From contig CAVTBX010000004.1 in the NCBI GenBank assembly GCA_963733135.1, positions 310,001-374,000 on the forward strand: 64,000 bases of DNA, read 5' to 3'. Origin of the DNA: CAVTBX01 sp963733135 (lineage in GTDB: Bacteria > Actinomycetota > Thermoleophilia > Gaiellales > Gaiellaceae). The notes beneath the pieces are model-generated. The model was not told where the DNA came from and searched no databases. It saw only the letters and a list, made by a program, of their open reading frames with translations. Position 1 is the first letter of the stretch, and each line of letters begins with the position of its first letter. The translations under genes and the position numbers were made by a program. Of the stretch, positions 9,217 to 17,310 are shown piece after piece.

Positions 9217-9515
9217 GCGTCAACCTCTGGTGGGCGTTCAACGACGGGATGTCCGGTCACGTCTGGCTCGGCGAGCGTGAGATCGAGGCCCTCCGCCAGG
9301 AGATGGTGCTCCAGGGGATGGCCGAGGCCTTCCCGGTCGAGAAGCTGGCCCCGCAGACGAGCGAAGGGCGCGCCCAGGTGACGCCGCAGCAGATCGAGGG
9401 CGCGCTCGAGGTCGCATCCGAAGTCCCGACCGCGATGGCCGACGAGAAGCTCTGGCGCGACTGGCTCGAGTTCTTGTCGGGTGCCCGTCACAAGGGCGGG
9501 CTACTCATCCGCTGA
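9213..9515 (+). CDS. Small conserved-looking hypothetical protein
   Basis: A 100-residue soluble protein that I do not recognise. It starts SVNLWWAFNDGMSGHVWLGE and is rich in Glu/Ala helices, with a tryptophan-containing C-terminus (LWRDWLEFLSGARHKGGLLIR). Translation is coupled to the aminotransferase by a GTGA overlap, so the two are probably expressed together. Codon choice is like its neighbours, which supports a real gene. Confidence 0.6.
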   Translation: MSVNLWWAFNDGMSGHVWLGEREIEALRQEMVLQGMAEAFPVEKLAPQTSEGRAQVTPQQIEGALEVASEVPTAMADEKLWRDWLEFLSGARHKGGLLIR

Positions 9516-9601
9516 GCGCCTTCTAGCTAGACGCGTCAGACATTCCCCCTGGGGGACCCCCGGATTACCGGTTCCCCCGCGTCGAGCGTATCCCGAAACT
9601 A

Positions 9602-9618
9602 CGCGCACGTGGTGCGCG
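9602..9618. terminator. Hairpin between convergent genes
   Basis: CGCGCAC and GTGCGCG form a 7-bp stem with a 3-base loop in the 145-base space between convergent genes. A C-rich/G-rich palindrome (CCCCCTGGGGG) lies at 9545-9555. There is no U tract, so either a Rho-dependent end or a simple stabiliser is possible. Confidence 0.35.
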
Positions 9619-9660
9619 GATCTGCGCCGAAAGTGCAGTACAGGCATCGATGCGGAGAAG

Positions 9661-10566
9661 CTACGCGTAGCTCTCGCGGGCTCGCTTCCAGCGCTCTTCG
9701 TCCCCCCGGATCCGATCCGGGTTGACGCCTCGCCGCTCTGCGAGGGACAGGACGAGGAGATGAAACGGGATGATCCCCAGGATCGGACGCTCCCACCCTG
9801 AAGCCTGCGGGACGACGTCGACTCGGCAGCCGAGCTCGCTGAGTGCTTTCACAGCGTCCTCGGCTCGCCCGCCCGCGCGGCCCTCGCCTTCCAAGACGGC
9901 AGCTCTCACGGTCTCGTCGACTGCGGCGAGATGGCCGTGCAAGAGCTGCTCCGTCTGGTACGCCTCTGCTGCGACGAACGTGCCCTCGCGGAGCTTGAGG
10001 GCGGCCTCCTGCGCCGTCGGCCAGTCGCGCCCGGCGCCGACGACGAGCCAGCGCTCGTGATCGGACGGCTCGAGCCGTGGCGGCCCGTCCAGCGCGGACT
10101 GCACCGCCTCGGCGACACCCGAGACGTCGTGGCCGGCCAGAGCCGCGCAGCCGGCGAGCGCAGCGGTGTAGCTCTTCGTATGGCAGTACGAGAGCTCGAT
10201 CTCCGGCGCCACCTGGATGACCTCAGATGCGAGCTCGGCGAGCGGGCTCTCGGACGCACCCGTGACGAGCCATGTCTCACCGGAGAACGCACGTACTGCC
10301 TCCGTCGTCAGCGGCGTCGTGCCCTCATGGCTGATGGCCACGAGCACCTCCGCCGGCTCCGGACGCAGCACCAGGTCGAGCGCCTGCCGCGCCTCGCCGC
10401 CCGCGAGGTCGGCCGCAGCCAGAGCGGCGTGGTACGACGTCCCGCAACCGGTGAAGAGCACGCGGCCGGACGGGAACCTCCGCTCGCCGATGCGCTCCGC
10501 AACGCCTGACAGCACCTCGGGTTGGGCCTCGACAGCCGCGCGCGTCTGTTCCCCGAGAATCGGCAT
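9661..10566 (-). CDS. SIS-domain sugar-phosphate isomerase-like protein
   Basis: Resembles the isomerase half of GlmS and the AgaS/FrlB sugar deglycase family, without a glutaminase domain (301 residues). Two SIS domains are seen. The first has the phosphate loop VLFTGCGTSYHAALAA and VAISHEGTTPLTTEAV. The second has WLVVGAGRDWPTAQEAALKL and the GlmS-like EAYQTEQLLHGHLAAVDE. The missing amidotransferase domain means it cannot make glucosamine-6-P from glutamine. A deaminase or deglycase acting on an amino-sugar phosphate is the best inference. Upstream is a leaderless -10 (TAGCTT), and the thioesterase is transcribed divergently from the same 17-base gap. Confidence 0.78.
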   Translation of the reverse strand: MPILGEQTRAAVEAQPEVLSGVAERIGERRFPSGRVLFTGCGTSYHAALAAADLAGGEARQALDLVLRPEPAEVLVAISHEGTTPLTTEAVRAFSGETWLVTGASESPLAELASEVIQVAPEIELSYCHTKSYTAALAGCAALAGHDVSGVAEAVQSALDGPPRLEPSDHERWLVVGAGRDWPTAQEAALKLREGTFVAAEAYQTEQLLHGHLAAVDETVRAAVLEGEGRAGGRAEDAVKALSELGCRVDVVPQASGWERPILGIIPFHLLVLSLAERRGVNPDRIRGDEERWKRARESYA

Positions 10567-10575
10567 AGGAGGCCG

Positions 10576-10581
10576 AAGCTA
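10576..10581 (-). promoter_or_regulatory. -10 box of the SIS gene
   Basis: TAGCTT on the minus strand ends 9 bases before the ATG at 10566. It overlaps the spacer after the AGGAGG (10567-10572) that serves the divergent thioesterase gene. Confidence 0.4.
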
Positions 10582-10583
10582 CC

Positions 10584-11012
10584 ATGCGCCCGATGGAGGG
10601 TTTCCGCTTCGTCTTCCGACAGCCGGTGGAGTTCCGCGACCTCGACGCGCTCGGACACCTGAACAACGCGGCGTACCTGAGTTACGTCGAGTCGGCGCGG
10701 CTCGCCTACATGCAGGAGGTGCTCGGCCCGCTCGAGCTCGAGGAGCTCGGAATTGTCGCCGAGGCACGGATTGCGTTTCGCGCCTCTTCGTTTCTGGGCG
10801 AGACCCTAGACGTCGGAACCAGGGTCGCGGAGATCGGCGGCAAGAGCCTCCGCTTCGAGTTCGAGATCCACGGCGAAGACGGGCGCCTCAGGGCTGACGG
10901 ATCGACAGTCCACGTGACCTTCGACTACGACACCCGCACGTCGATTCCAGTGCCGGAGGAGTGGCGGCGCAGGATCGACGCCTACGAGACAAGGAGCCTT
11001 GCCCCATCGTGA
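10584..11012 (+). CDS. Hot-dog fold acyl-CoA thioesterase (4HBT family)
   Basis: A 142-residue single hot-dog domain. The signature VEFRDLDALGHLNNAAYLSY, with the catalytic Asp and the H-x-N motif, is typical of 4-hydroxybenzoyl-CoA/YbgC-type thioesterases. The later segments ARIAFRASSFLGETLDVGT and GRLRADGSTVHVTFD complete the fold. It hydrolyses acyl-CoA esters; chain specificity cannot be read. AGGAGG lies 11 bases before the ATG. The stop overlaps the M16 peptidase start (GTGA), suggesting an operon. Confidence 0.85.
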   Translation: MRPMEGFRFVFRQPVEFRDLDALGHLNNAAYLSYVESARLAYMQEVLGPLELEELGIVAEARIAFRASSFLGETLDVGTRVAEIGGKSLRFEFEIHGEDGRLRADGSTVHVTFDYDTRTSIPVPEEWRRRIDAYETRSLAPS

Positions 11013-12391
11013 ACGCCTTCGAGAAAACAGTTCTCCCGAACGGCCTGCGTGTCCTGACCGCAGACATGCCGCAGGCGAAGTCCGTTGCCTGCTTCGTGAT
11101 GCTCGCAGCGGGCTCGCGCTACGAGACCCGCGAGACGAACGGGATCGCCCACTTTGCCGAGCACATGTTCTTCAAGGGCACGGACAGGCGGCCCACCGCG
11201 CGGGACATCGCCGGCGAGATCGACTCGATCGGCGGGGAGTTCAACGCGTTCACGGGCAAGGAGTACACGGGCTACTACGTCAAGTGTGCGGCCGAGCACC
11301 GCGACACGGCGCTCGACGTGCTCGTCGACATGCTTCGGAACTCGAAGTTCAACGCCGAGGAGATCGACCGCGAGAAGGGCGTCATCGTCGAGGAGATGAA
11401 CATGTACTACGACACTCCTCGGGAGTTCCTCGAGGGTGTCTACGACGAGCTCCTCTACGGCAACACGCCGCTCGGCTGGGACATCATCGGCACGAAGGAG
11501 ACGGTGCGCTCTGCGACCCGCGAGACCTTCCTCGGCTACCTCGAGCGGTGGTACCGCGCGCCACGAATGGTTGCGGGCCTGGCCGGCGCGATCGGGGACG
11601 ACGCCGTGGCTCGGGTCGAGGACCTGCTCGGCGATGTGCCTGAGGGCGGCGAGGGCATTCCTCCGGCCGCCGAGCCGAGCTCGAACGGGACAGCCGTCAA
11701 GGTGCACACCAAGCAGTCAGACCAAGCGCACGTGCGCCTCGGCGTCCACAGCTACCCGCTCGATCACCCTGATCGCTATGCGCTGAACCTCCTCGCCACC
11801 GCGCTCGGCGGCGGCATGTCGTCACGGCTCTTCACGGAAGTCCGGGAGCGGCGCGGGCTTGCCTACTACGTCTACGGCTTCAACCAGGGCTATACCGACG
11901 CAGGCACGCTCTACGCGCAGGGCGGCGTCGACATCAACCGGATCGACGAGGCGATCCAGACGATCGCTGCCGAGTTCGCGCGGATCGCCGACGAGCCGCT
12001 GGAGCGAGACGAGCTCGACAAGGCGAGGAACTTCGCCAAGGGGCGGCTCGTGCTCTCGCTCGAGGATCCGAAGGGGATGATCATGTTCGGCCTGCGCGGC
12101 GAGGTTCTCGAGGGACGGGCGCGCGAGCCGGACGAGGTGCTGGCCGGGTTCGACGCCGTCACCGTGGAGGACGTGCAGCGAGTCGCCGCAGGACGTGATC
12201 GCGGGCGACCGTCTGCGCCTCGCGGTGATCGGCCCCTTCGACGACGCCACGCGGTTCGAGGAGTTGCTGGCGGTTCCGTCGTAGACCCGCGACCCGCGGG
12301 CGGGACAAGTCCCACCCCTACACTCGCCAGCGGAGCGGATTCTCGTCGATGTAGCGGCGCAGGACTTCCAGTTCAGCTTCGTCGCGAATGA
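11009..12391 (+). CDS. M16 (insulinase/MPP-like) zinc peptidase with a 3'-end frameshift
   Basis: A processing-peptidase-like metalloprotease. The inverted zinc motif HFAEH is at residues 48-52 and the downstream glutamates lie in GVIVEEMNMYYDTP. The second domain has LATALGGGMSSRLFTEVRE and RRGLAYYVYGF. The family-like sequence runs to VEDVQRVA and then shifts frame at about 12188. Removing one G restores QDVIAGDRLRLAVIGPFDDA and a natural TAG at 12282-12284, giving ~424 residues. As sequenced, the frame instead reads into Arg-rich nonsense and a REP palindrome and ends at 12391. Whether this is a sequencing error or a real mutation cannot be told. Both catalytic elements precede the shift. 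GTG start, coupled to the thioesterase. Confidence 0.85.
   Translation: MNAFEKTVLPNGLRVLTADMPQAKSVACFVMLAAGSRYETRETNGIAHFAEHMFFKGTDRRPTARDIAGEIDSIGGEFNAFTGKEYTGYYVKCAAEHRDTALDVLVDMLRNSKFNAEEIDREKGVIVEEMNMYYDTPREFLEGVYDELLYGNTPLGWDIIGTKETVRSATRETFLGYLERWYRAPRMVAGLAGAIGDDAVARVEDLLGDVPEGGEGIPPAAEPSSNGTAVKVHTKQSDQAHVRLGVHSYPLDHPDRYALNLLATALGGGMSSRLFTEVRERRGLAYYVYGFNQGYTDAGTLYAQGGVDINRIDEAIQTIAAEFARIADEPLERDELDKARNFAKGRLVLSLEDPKGMIMFGLRGEVLEGRAREPDEVLAGFDAVTVEDVQRVAAGRDRGRPSAPRGDRPLRRRHAVRGVAGGSVVDPRPAGGTSPTPTLASGADSRRCSGAGLPVQLRRE
12298..12322 (+). repeat. REP-like palindrome, type 1, copy 1
   Basis: A 20-base palindrome, GGGCGGGAC-AA-GTCCCACCC (one mismatch in the second arm), followed by a CCTAC tail. 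Further copies lie at 12471-12495 (inverted) and 18737-18760. Confidence 0.75.
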
Positions 12392-12674
12392 CCCGGTCGT
12401 GGAAGGTCCGTTGCCAGACGGCGCGGCCGGCTCGTCGGGAAATGCCGCTTTGAAGGCACCGATCACCCGGCGTAGGGGCGGGACTTGTCCCGCCCGCGCC
12501 AGCCAGAGGATTCCGTGAGTGGTTCGGCATGACGACGGACGCGTCGGTGTCGACCCCGGGCCACCGCGACGGAATCGCATGCCACTCGGACCCAATCAGA
12601 CGGCCGAGCCGGGCCGGCTTGGCGAAGCCGCATCGGACCAGAAGCGAGTTCTGCGCCCGGGCGAGGCATGTCAC
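12318..12674 (-). pseudogene. Degenerate REP-associated tyrosine transposase (RAYT, Y1 family)
   Basis: Pieces of a TnpREP/RAYT transposase appear in order on the minus strand but in different frames. First comes the N-terminal LGRLIGSEWHAIP...VVMPNH (the HUH-like metal motif region). Then, in another frame, HGILWLA is followed by a REP sequence and VIGAFKAAFPDEP. Finally, back in the first frame, VWQRTFHDRVIRDEAELEVL and RRYIDENPLRW form the usual C-terminus. The conserved middle is missing and replaced by a REP palindrome, and at least two frame changes are needed. It is a dead relic of the element that probably spread the nearby REPs. Confidence 0.75.
12471..12495 (-). repeat. REP-like palindrome, type 1, copy 2 (inside the RAYT relic)
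   Basis: GTAGG precedes GGGCGGGAC-TT-GTCCCGCCC, a perfect 20-base palindrome. It sits within the broken transposase, between sequence for HGILWLA and VIGAFKA. Confidence 0.75.
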
Positions 12675-12707
12675 CTACATCGCGGAAGACGCACACGACG
12701 TGTGCCG

Positions 12708-13811
12708 CTAAGGAGTCAGGTCGTACGCGTACTCGGTGATCCGCTCGCAGCCGTCGGCCGTGACCCGCACGATGTCCTCCAGGCGACAGCCGCCGAAACC
12801 CTTGCGGTAGATGCCGGGCTCGATCGCGACCACGTCGCCCTCGACGAGCTCGCCGCCGGTTCGGCCCAGGCCCGGTTCCTCGTGCACCTCGAGGCCAACC
12901 CCATGGCCGAGGCTGTGGAAGTACCCCTCGTCGAGCACCTCGCCGGGCTGCTTCGAGAGCTGCGTCTTGAAGCCGGCCGTCTCGAACGGCTCACAGGAGA
13001 TGGTGTGGAGCTCCTTGCCGGTGATCCCGGCTCGGATCGAGTCATAGACTCGATCGAGCGACTCCCGGCACAGCCGATGGAATTCGACGAGCTCCTCCGG
13101 CGGCTCACCGATGCAGAAGGTGCGGGTCATGTCCGTGAAGCAGCCGGAAACCGAGTCCTGCGGGAAGAGGTCGCAGACGATCGGCTCGCCGGGCTCGACC
13201 CTCCCATGCCCCGCTTCGTGTCCGATCGCGGTCTGGGCGCCGTGGGAGACGATCAGCGAATCAGGGGCGGTCAGGCCGTGCTCGGTGAAGGTCCGTAGAG
13301 CGATTCCCTGGAGCTCCTCTGAGGTCACGTCGCCCCCCTCGCGAAGTCTGGCGCGGATCCCGTCCATCGCAGCCTCGGCGCCGCGCTGCGCTCGCTCGAT
13401 CCCCTCGAGCTCCTCGGAGGTCTTGACGCGCCGCCGCTCGTCGAAGACATCGCCGTCCGCGCGGAGCTCGATGCCGTTCGCGCGCAGGTGGTCGGCGGTG
13501 TCGAGTGGGAACGCCCGCGGCACGACCGCCTCGGCCACGCCTGCGTGGCGGCAGGCGCGGAGGACGAGCTCACGCTCGATGGACGGTCGGTCGATGCCGC
13601 TTGCGAGAAGCTCGTCGAAGCCGATCTCCTCAATCAGCACGACATCGAGCCCGTCGATCTCTCCGAGCCGCGGGGCCTCGAGCGAACTCGTGTAGACGAG
13701 CCGAGAGCCGTTCTGCTCGAGGTAGACGAACGCGTCGCCGATCAGGAGCGGGACCTCGTGCCTGAGCTCCGGAGATCGAATCGTGTCGGCGTGGATCAGG
13801 ACGTTCGGCAC
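12708..13811 (-). CDS. M24 family Xaa-Pro aminopeptidase-like protein
   Basis: A 367-residue creatinase/aminopeptidase P-fold protein. The C-terminal pita-bread domain carries all five metal ligands: Asp residues in CDLFPQDSVSGCFTDMTRTF, His in HSLGHGVGLEVHEEPGL, Glu in VAIEPGIY and Glu in CRLEDIVRV. The N-terminal ~150 residues form the smaller creatinase-type domain. The GTG at 13811 is chosen because PNVLIHADTIRSPELRHEVP begins the family-like sequence and a TAGCAT box lies 7 bases upstream. Residues that could be read further upstream are low complexity. Substrate (Xaa-Pro peptides or another amide) is not certain. Confidence 0.87.
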   Translation of the reverse strand: MPNVLIHADTIRSPELRHEVPLLIGDAFVYLEQNGSRLVYTSSLEAPRLGEIDGLDVVLIEEIGFDELLASGIDRPSIERELVLRACRHAGVAEAVVPRAFPLDTADHLRANGIELRADGDVFDERRRVKTSEELEGIERAQRGAEAAMDGIRARLREGGDVTSEELQGIALRTFTEHGLTAPDSLIVSHGAQTAIGHEAGHGRVEPGEPIVCDLFPQDSVSGCFTDMTRTFCIGEPPEELVEFHRLCRESLDRVYDSIRAGITGKELHTISCEPFETAGFKTQLSKQPGEVLDEGYFHSLGHGVGLEVHEEPGLGRTGGELVEGDVVAIEPGIYRKGFGGCRLEDIVRVTADGCERITEYAYDLTP

Positions 13812-13818
13812 GCGTGCG

Positions 13819-13824
13819 ATGCTA
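13819..13824 (-). promoter_or_regulatory. -10 box for a leaderless start
   Basis: TAGCAT on the minus strand ends 7 bases before the GTG at 13811, with no Shine-Dalgarno in between. Confidence 0.5.
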
Positions 13825-13867
13825 CCCGAGGTCTTTCCCCGCGTCGCGTGCCGTGAACGGCCCTGGC

Positions 13868-13873
13868 TATCCT
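13868..13873 (+). promoter_or_regulatory. -10 box upstream of the first metallopeptidase
   Basis: TATCCT lies 77 bases before the ATG at 13951. An ATG at 13878 would be a leaderless start, but it opens a frame that overlaps the peptidase out of phase, so the region more likely acts as a ~70-base leader. Confidence 0.35.
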
Positions 13874-13950
13874 GGACATGCTCCGCGCCTCGGCGGTTGG
13901 TTCGCAAGGCAGTCGGAGGTCTTCCATCCACCCCCCGCTCGAGGTAGCTA

Positions 13951-15543
13951 ATGGCTCGCGCACGCCCGCTCATCGGCTCGGCCGCATTCGCCGCCGTGCT
14001 CGCACTCCTGGCCGCGCCGACGGTCGGAGCGTCCGACACGGCGGTGTCTCGGACAGCGTCGGATCAACCGATGAGCGAAGCGGAGAGCGGGACGACCACG
14101 CCGGAGCTCGCGCTCCAGCGTGCGCTCGCGATCCTCGCGCCGAGCGAGGTGGATGCGACCTTCCGCGCGGCCGTCGCGTCCGTAGATCCACGTGAGGCGA
14201 CCCTCGTCCTTCGGGATCTCATCAAAGAGAAGGCGCGGCTGTCTGCGGCCGACCGGCAGCTCGCCGAGCGGCTGCTGGCGCGGCCCAGCGACAAGGGCGG
14301 GCTGGCTGGGTACGGGGGCGTCCCGCGCTCAGAGCGCGAGCGCGCCTGTACGGCGCGGTTCTGCGTCCATTGGGTAACGCAAGGCAGCGAGAAGCCTTCG
14401 CTCAAGGACCGGAGGCCGAACAACAACAGGCCCGACTACGTCGACAAGACGATCGCGAACATGAAGACGGTCTGGAACACGACGATCGGAGACCTCGGTT
14501 GGAAGAAACCGCTGCCCGACCGATCATCCGGCGGTCACAACGGTGGCAACCCGAACAAGAAGATCGACATCTTCATCGCGCAAATCGGTGATGCAGGCAT
14601 CTACGGCTACTGCACGAGCGACATGCCGGGCACTAAGCGTCAGGTGTCCGCGTACTGCGTCATCGACAACGACTTCCGCAGGTCCGAGTTCAGGAACGGC
14701 GCAACTGGCAACGCGGCCAACAAGGTCACGCTCGCGCACGAGTTTCACCACGCGATCCAGTTCGCCTACGACGCGTTCGAGAACAAGGCGATGATGGAGG
14801 GAACGGCAACGTGGATGGAGGATCAGGTCTTCACCTCCATCAACGACAACCGGCAGTACTTGACAAGGACGAGCCCGCTCGGCTCCCTGCCCTGGCAATC
14901 GCTGGACAGGTTCTTCACGAGCGGCACGTTTGCGCTCTGGCCCTACGGCACGTGGATCTGGTACCGCTTCCTGAGCGAGAATCTCGGGCCCGGCGCAAGC
15001 GACCGGCCGGTGGTGATTAGAAGGATCTGGAAACAGGCCGTGGGAAAGGCGAGACAGGGGTTCGGCGCCATCGCCGTCGCGCTGGCGGCTGAAGGCAGGA
15101 CGTTGCTCGAGGAGATGAGGACGTTCGGGGAGTGGAACGCGGCTCCTCGTGCCGCTGGTCGGTATGGCGAGGCGAACCAGGGCTCCGGCTACCCAACGCC
15201 CGACCCCGTGTCCGGACCGCCCGTCGTGACCGAAGCGGACGTGACTTTCCCGATCGCAAGGCGGGCGAACGACTACCTGCGGCTACGGCCGGATTCGAGC
15301 CTGGTCGACGACACTGAGCTCGACTTTTCGGGCGTGTCGATTCCCACCGCTCGGGGCGACATCGAGGCGATCGTCATTCGGGACAACGGCGTCGTCGAGA
15401 ATCCCGTTGATGTTGCAAACGGAGGCTTCGTGCCCTTCGACACGTCGGTCAGCGAAGTGATCGTCGTCTTCACGAATGCAAGCGGATCCAGCTTCACGAG
15501 CTCGAACACGTTCGACTTCGTTGCGACGGTCGACCCGCCGTAG
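13951..15543 (+). CDS. Secreted HExxH metallopeptidase-like protein (paralogue 1)
   Basis: A 530-residue exported protein. It has a signal peptide (SAAFAAVLALLAAPTVGAS), a helical pro-region ending in LLARPSD, then a domain with paired Cys (ARFCVHWV, YGYCTSD, SAYCVID) and the zinc motif AHEFHHAIQF (HEFHH at 263-267). EGTATWMED 16-24 residues later supplies the likely third ligand and gluzincin-type helix. A C-terminal beta domain follows (DYLRLRPDSSLVDDTELDF). It resembles putative MXAN_6640-type actinobacterial/myxobacterial metalloproteases; the substrate is unknown. A close homologue follows immediately, so a tandem duplication is likely. The start is ATG at 13951. Confidence 0.75.
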   Translation: MARARPLIGSAAFAAVLALLAAPTVGASDTAVSRTASDQPMSEAESGTTTPELALQRALAILAPSEVDATFRAAVASVDPREATLVLRDLIKEKARLSAADRQLAERLLARPSDKGGLAGYGGVPRSERERACTARFCVHWVTQGSEKPSLKDRRPNNNRPDYVDKTIANMKTVWNTTIGDLGWKKPLPDRSSGGHNGGNPNKKIDIFIAQIGDAGIYGYCTSDMPGTKRQVSAYCVIDNDFRRSEFRNGATGNAANKVTLAHEFHHAIQFAYDAFENKAMMEGTATWMEDQVFTSINDNRQYLTRTSPLGSLPWQSLDRFFTSGTFALWPYGTWIWYRFLSENLGPGASDRPVVIRRIWKQAVGKARQGFGAIAVALAAEGRTLLEEMRTFGEWNAAPRAAGRYGEANQGSGYPTPDPVSGPPVVTEADVTFPIARRANDYLRLRPDSSLVDDTELDFSGVSIPTARGDIEAIVIRDNGVVENPVDVANGGFVPFDTSVSEVIVVFTNASGSSFTSSNTFDFVATVDPP

Positions 15544-15636
15544 CGCCGGGACCTGGCCAAAGTAGACGTGGCCGCATGGCGCAAGCTACGCTCCCGCGGG
15601 GTCTTCCCGTCCGCACATCCTCCCTCAGGAGCTTGC

Positions 15637-17289
15637 ATGGCCTACGTACGGCCGCTCGTCCTTTCCTGCGCCCTCTGCCTCGCCGCGATCGTCGCCACCT
15701 CGTCCGCCGCAGCCGCGACCAAGCTCACTCCGCTCACGCCGGTTCCCGCCGACGGACTGAGCCGCGCGCTCGCGGTCGGTGAGCTCAGCGAGGCCGAGTA
15801 CGCGCTCGAGCGCGCCAAGGCTCTCTTCCGCCCGGAGGCCGCCACACGGCGCTACGGCTCCGTAGCACCGGTTCGCCCTCAGGCCGCGACACTCGTGCTC
15901 CGCGACCTCGCCCTGCGCCTCGACGAACTCTCTCCTGAAGATCGTGCCGCGGCGGAAGCGCTGCTCGCGCGACCGAGCGACGGGACTGCCGACGTCTTCG
16001 GAGACGGCTGGACGACCACCGAGGCGCCCGCGAGCCCCGTGTGCGAGCCGCGCGGCACACCGCGTTGGTGCGTCCACTGGGTCGAGACCACGCAGGACGC
16101 ACCTCCGTCCGCGGGCGCCTCGGGAGACGGGATTCCCGACTGGATCGACGGCACGGTCGCGGCCATGGAGAAGGTGTTCGCCGAGCAGGTCGGCCGGCTG
16201 AACTTCCCGAAGCCGAAAGACGATTCGTCTTCGGTTGCCTTGGGCAACCCGAACGGCGCGCTCGACGTCTACCTCGCGAACATCGGCAACGACGGCTTCT
16301 ACGGCTACTGCACGTCGGACGACCCGCGCGTCGCGCAGCCCGGCCGCTGGGACGTGTCGGCCTACTGCGTGCTCGACGACGACTTCAAGCAGAGCCAGTT
16401 TCCCAGCGGCGTGTTCGGCCAGGCCGCCAACAAGGTGACCATCGCCCACGAGGTGCATCACGCCGAGCAGTTCGCGCTCGACTACGCCGAGGACGCCTGG
16501 ATGATGGAGAGCGGTGCGACCGCGATGGAGCGGGTCGTCTATCCGAGCATCCATGACAACTACCAGTACCTCGATACGAGCCAGATCACGAACCCCGGAA
16601 TCCCGCTCGACCTGAGCAGCCCGAGCTCGGGCACCGTCTATGGAAACTGGATCTTCCTCAAGCACCTCTCCGAGCGGTTCGGCGGCCCCGAGATCATGCG
16701 CCGGATCTGGCGTCGGCTCGACGCGCGTAACGGTCGGCCCGACAACTACTCGACGCAAGGCATAAGGCACGTCGTCGGCGTTGAGGATCGCTCGCTTCGC
16801 CAGGTCTACACGGGCTTCGCATTCGCCAACCGCCGGCCGCGGGTGTCGTACACGCTGCCCGGTCTTCCAAGCGGGCTCAACTCTCCGACGCGCGAGCGTT
16901 ACCGGCTCGGCCGAAGCGCGCGCAGCCGTTCCGACACCCTGCGATCCAAGCACCTCTCCTCGCGCTGGGTGGTGTTCCACCGACGGTCTGACGCGCCGCG
17001 AACCGGCGAACTCGTCCTTCGCCTGGACTTGCACAGGAAGTCGCGGGGCGCCGCGGCCCGGGCGATGGTCGTCAGGAAGTCCGGCAAGCTCGACGTGGAG
17101 TACATCTGGCTCGGTCCGGCCGGCAACGGGCGCGAAGTCGTGCACTTCGGGCGCAGAGTCCGCAGGGTCGAGCTCCTGCTCGTGAACGCGAGCTCGCGCT
17201 TCGACTGCTGGAGCGGAAGGCAATACTCGTGCTCCGGCCGCGCACTGGACGACGGCCGCAAGCTCTCGTTCATCGCATCGCTTCGCTGA
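15637..17289 (+). CDS. Secreted HExxH metallopeptidase-like protein (paralogue 2)
   Basis: A 550-residue paralogue of the preceding gene with the same order of elements: signal peptide (SCALCLAAIVATSSAAAA), the same LVLRDLALRLDELSPEDR pro-region and LLARPSD ending, Cys motifs CVHWVE, YGYCTSD and SAYCVLDDDF, and zinc motif AHEVHHAEQF followed by WMMESGATAMERV. The aspartate-containing GDGIPDWIDGT segment, absent from paralogue 1, looks like a calcium site. The C-terminal domain differs and ends with a Cys pair (FDCWSGRQYSCSG). CAGGA (15626-15630) lies 6 bases before the ATG at 15637. The 93-base gap to paralogue 1 shows no clear terminator, so co-transcription is likely. Confidence 0.75.
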   Translation: MAYVRPLVLSCALCLAAIVATSSAAAATKLTPLTPVPADGLSRALAVGELSEAEYALERAKALFRPEAATRRYGSVAPVRPQAATLVLRDLALRLDELSPEDRAAAEALLARPSDGTADVFGDGWTTTEAPASPVCEPRGTPRWCVHWVETTQDAPPSAGASGDGIPDWIDGTVAAMEKVFAEQVGRLNFPKPKDDSSSVALGNPNGALDVYLANIGNDGFYGYCTSDDPRVAQPGRWDVSAYCVLDDDFKQSQFPSGVFGQAANKVTIAHEVHHAEQFALDYAEDAWMMESGATAMERVVYPSIHDNYQYLDTSQITNPGIPLDLSSPSSGTVYGNWIFLKHLSERFGGPEIMRRIWRRLDARNGRPDNYSTQGIRHVVGVEDRSLRQVYTGFAFANRRPRVSYTLPGLPSGLNSPTRERYRLGRSARSRSDTLRSKHLSSRWVVFHRRSDAPRTGELVLRLDLHRKSRGAAARAMVVRKSGKLDVEYIWLGPAGNGREVVHFGRRVRRVELLLVNASSRFDCWSGRQYSCSGRALDDGRKLSFIASLR

Positions 17290-17297
17290 CTCGCGGG

Positions 17298-17303
17298 TAG
17301 GCT
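17298..17303 (+). promoter_or_regulatory. -10 box for a leaderless start
   Basis: TAGGCT ends 7 bases before the ATG at 17311; no Shine-Dalgarno is present. Confidence 0.5.
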
Positions 17304-17310
17304 CCGAGCC

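Noticed and set aside
12655..12675. A sequence like the type 2 REP (GGGCGAGGCATG...CCTAC) at the RAYT start
   Set aside because: The second arm is absent. It fits as the sequence encoding the transposase N-terminus (VTCLAR), so it is not counted as a REP.
12519..13298. A 259-codon plus-strand frame opposite the M24 peptidase
   Set aside because: It overlaps the metal-ligand-containing M24 gene and the RAYT relic, and has no recognised motif or signal.
13878..14195. Leaderless ATG at 13878 as an alternative gene
   Set aside because: The frame overlaps the metallopeptidase signal peptide out of phase and lacks any protein-like pattern, although a -10 box is at the right distance.
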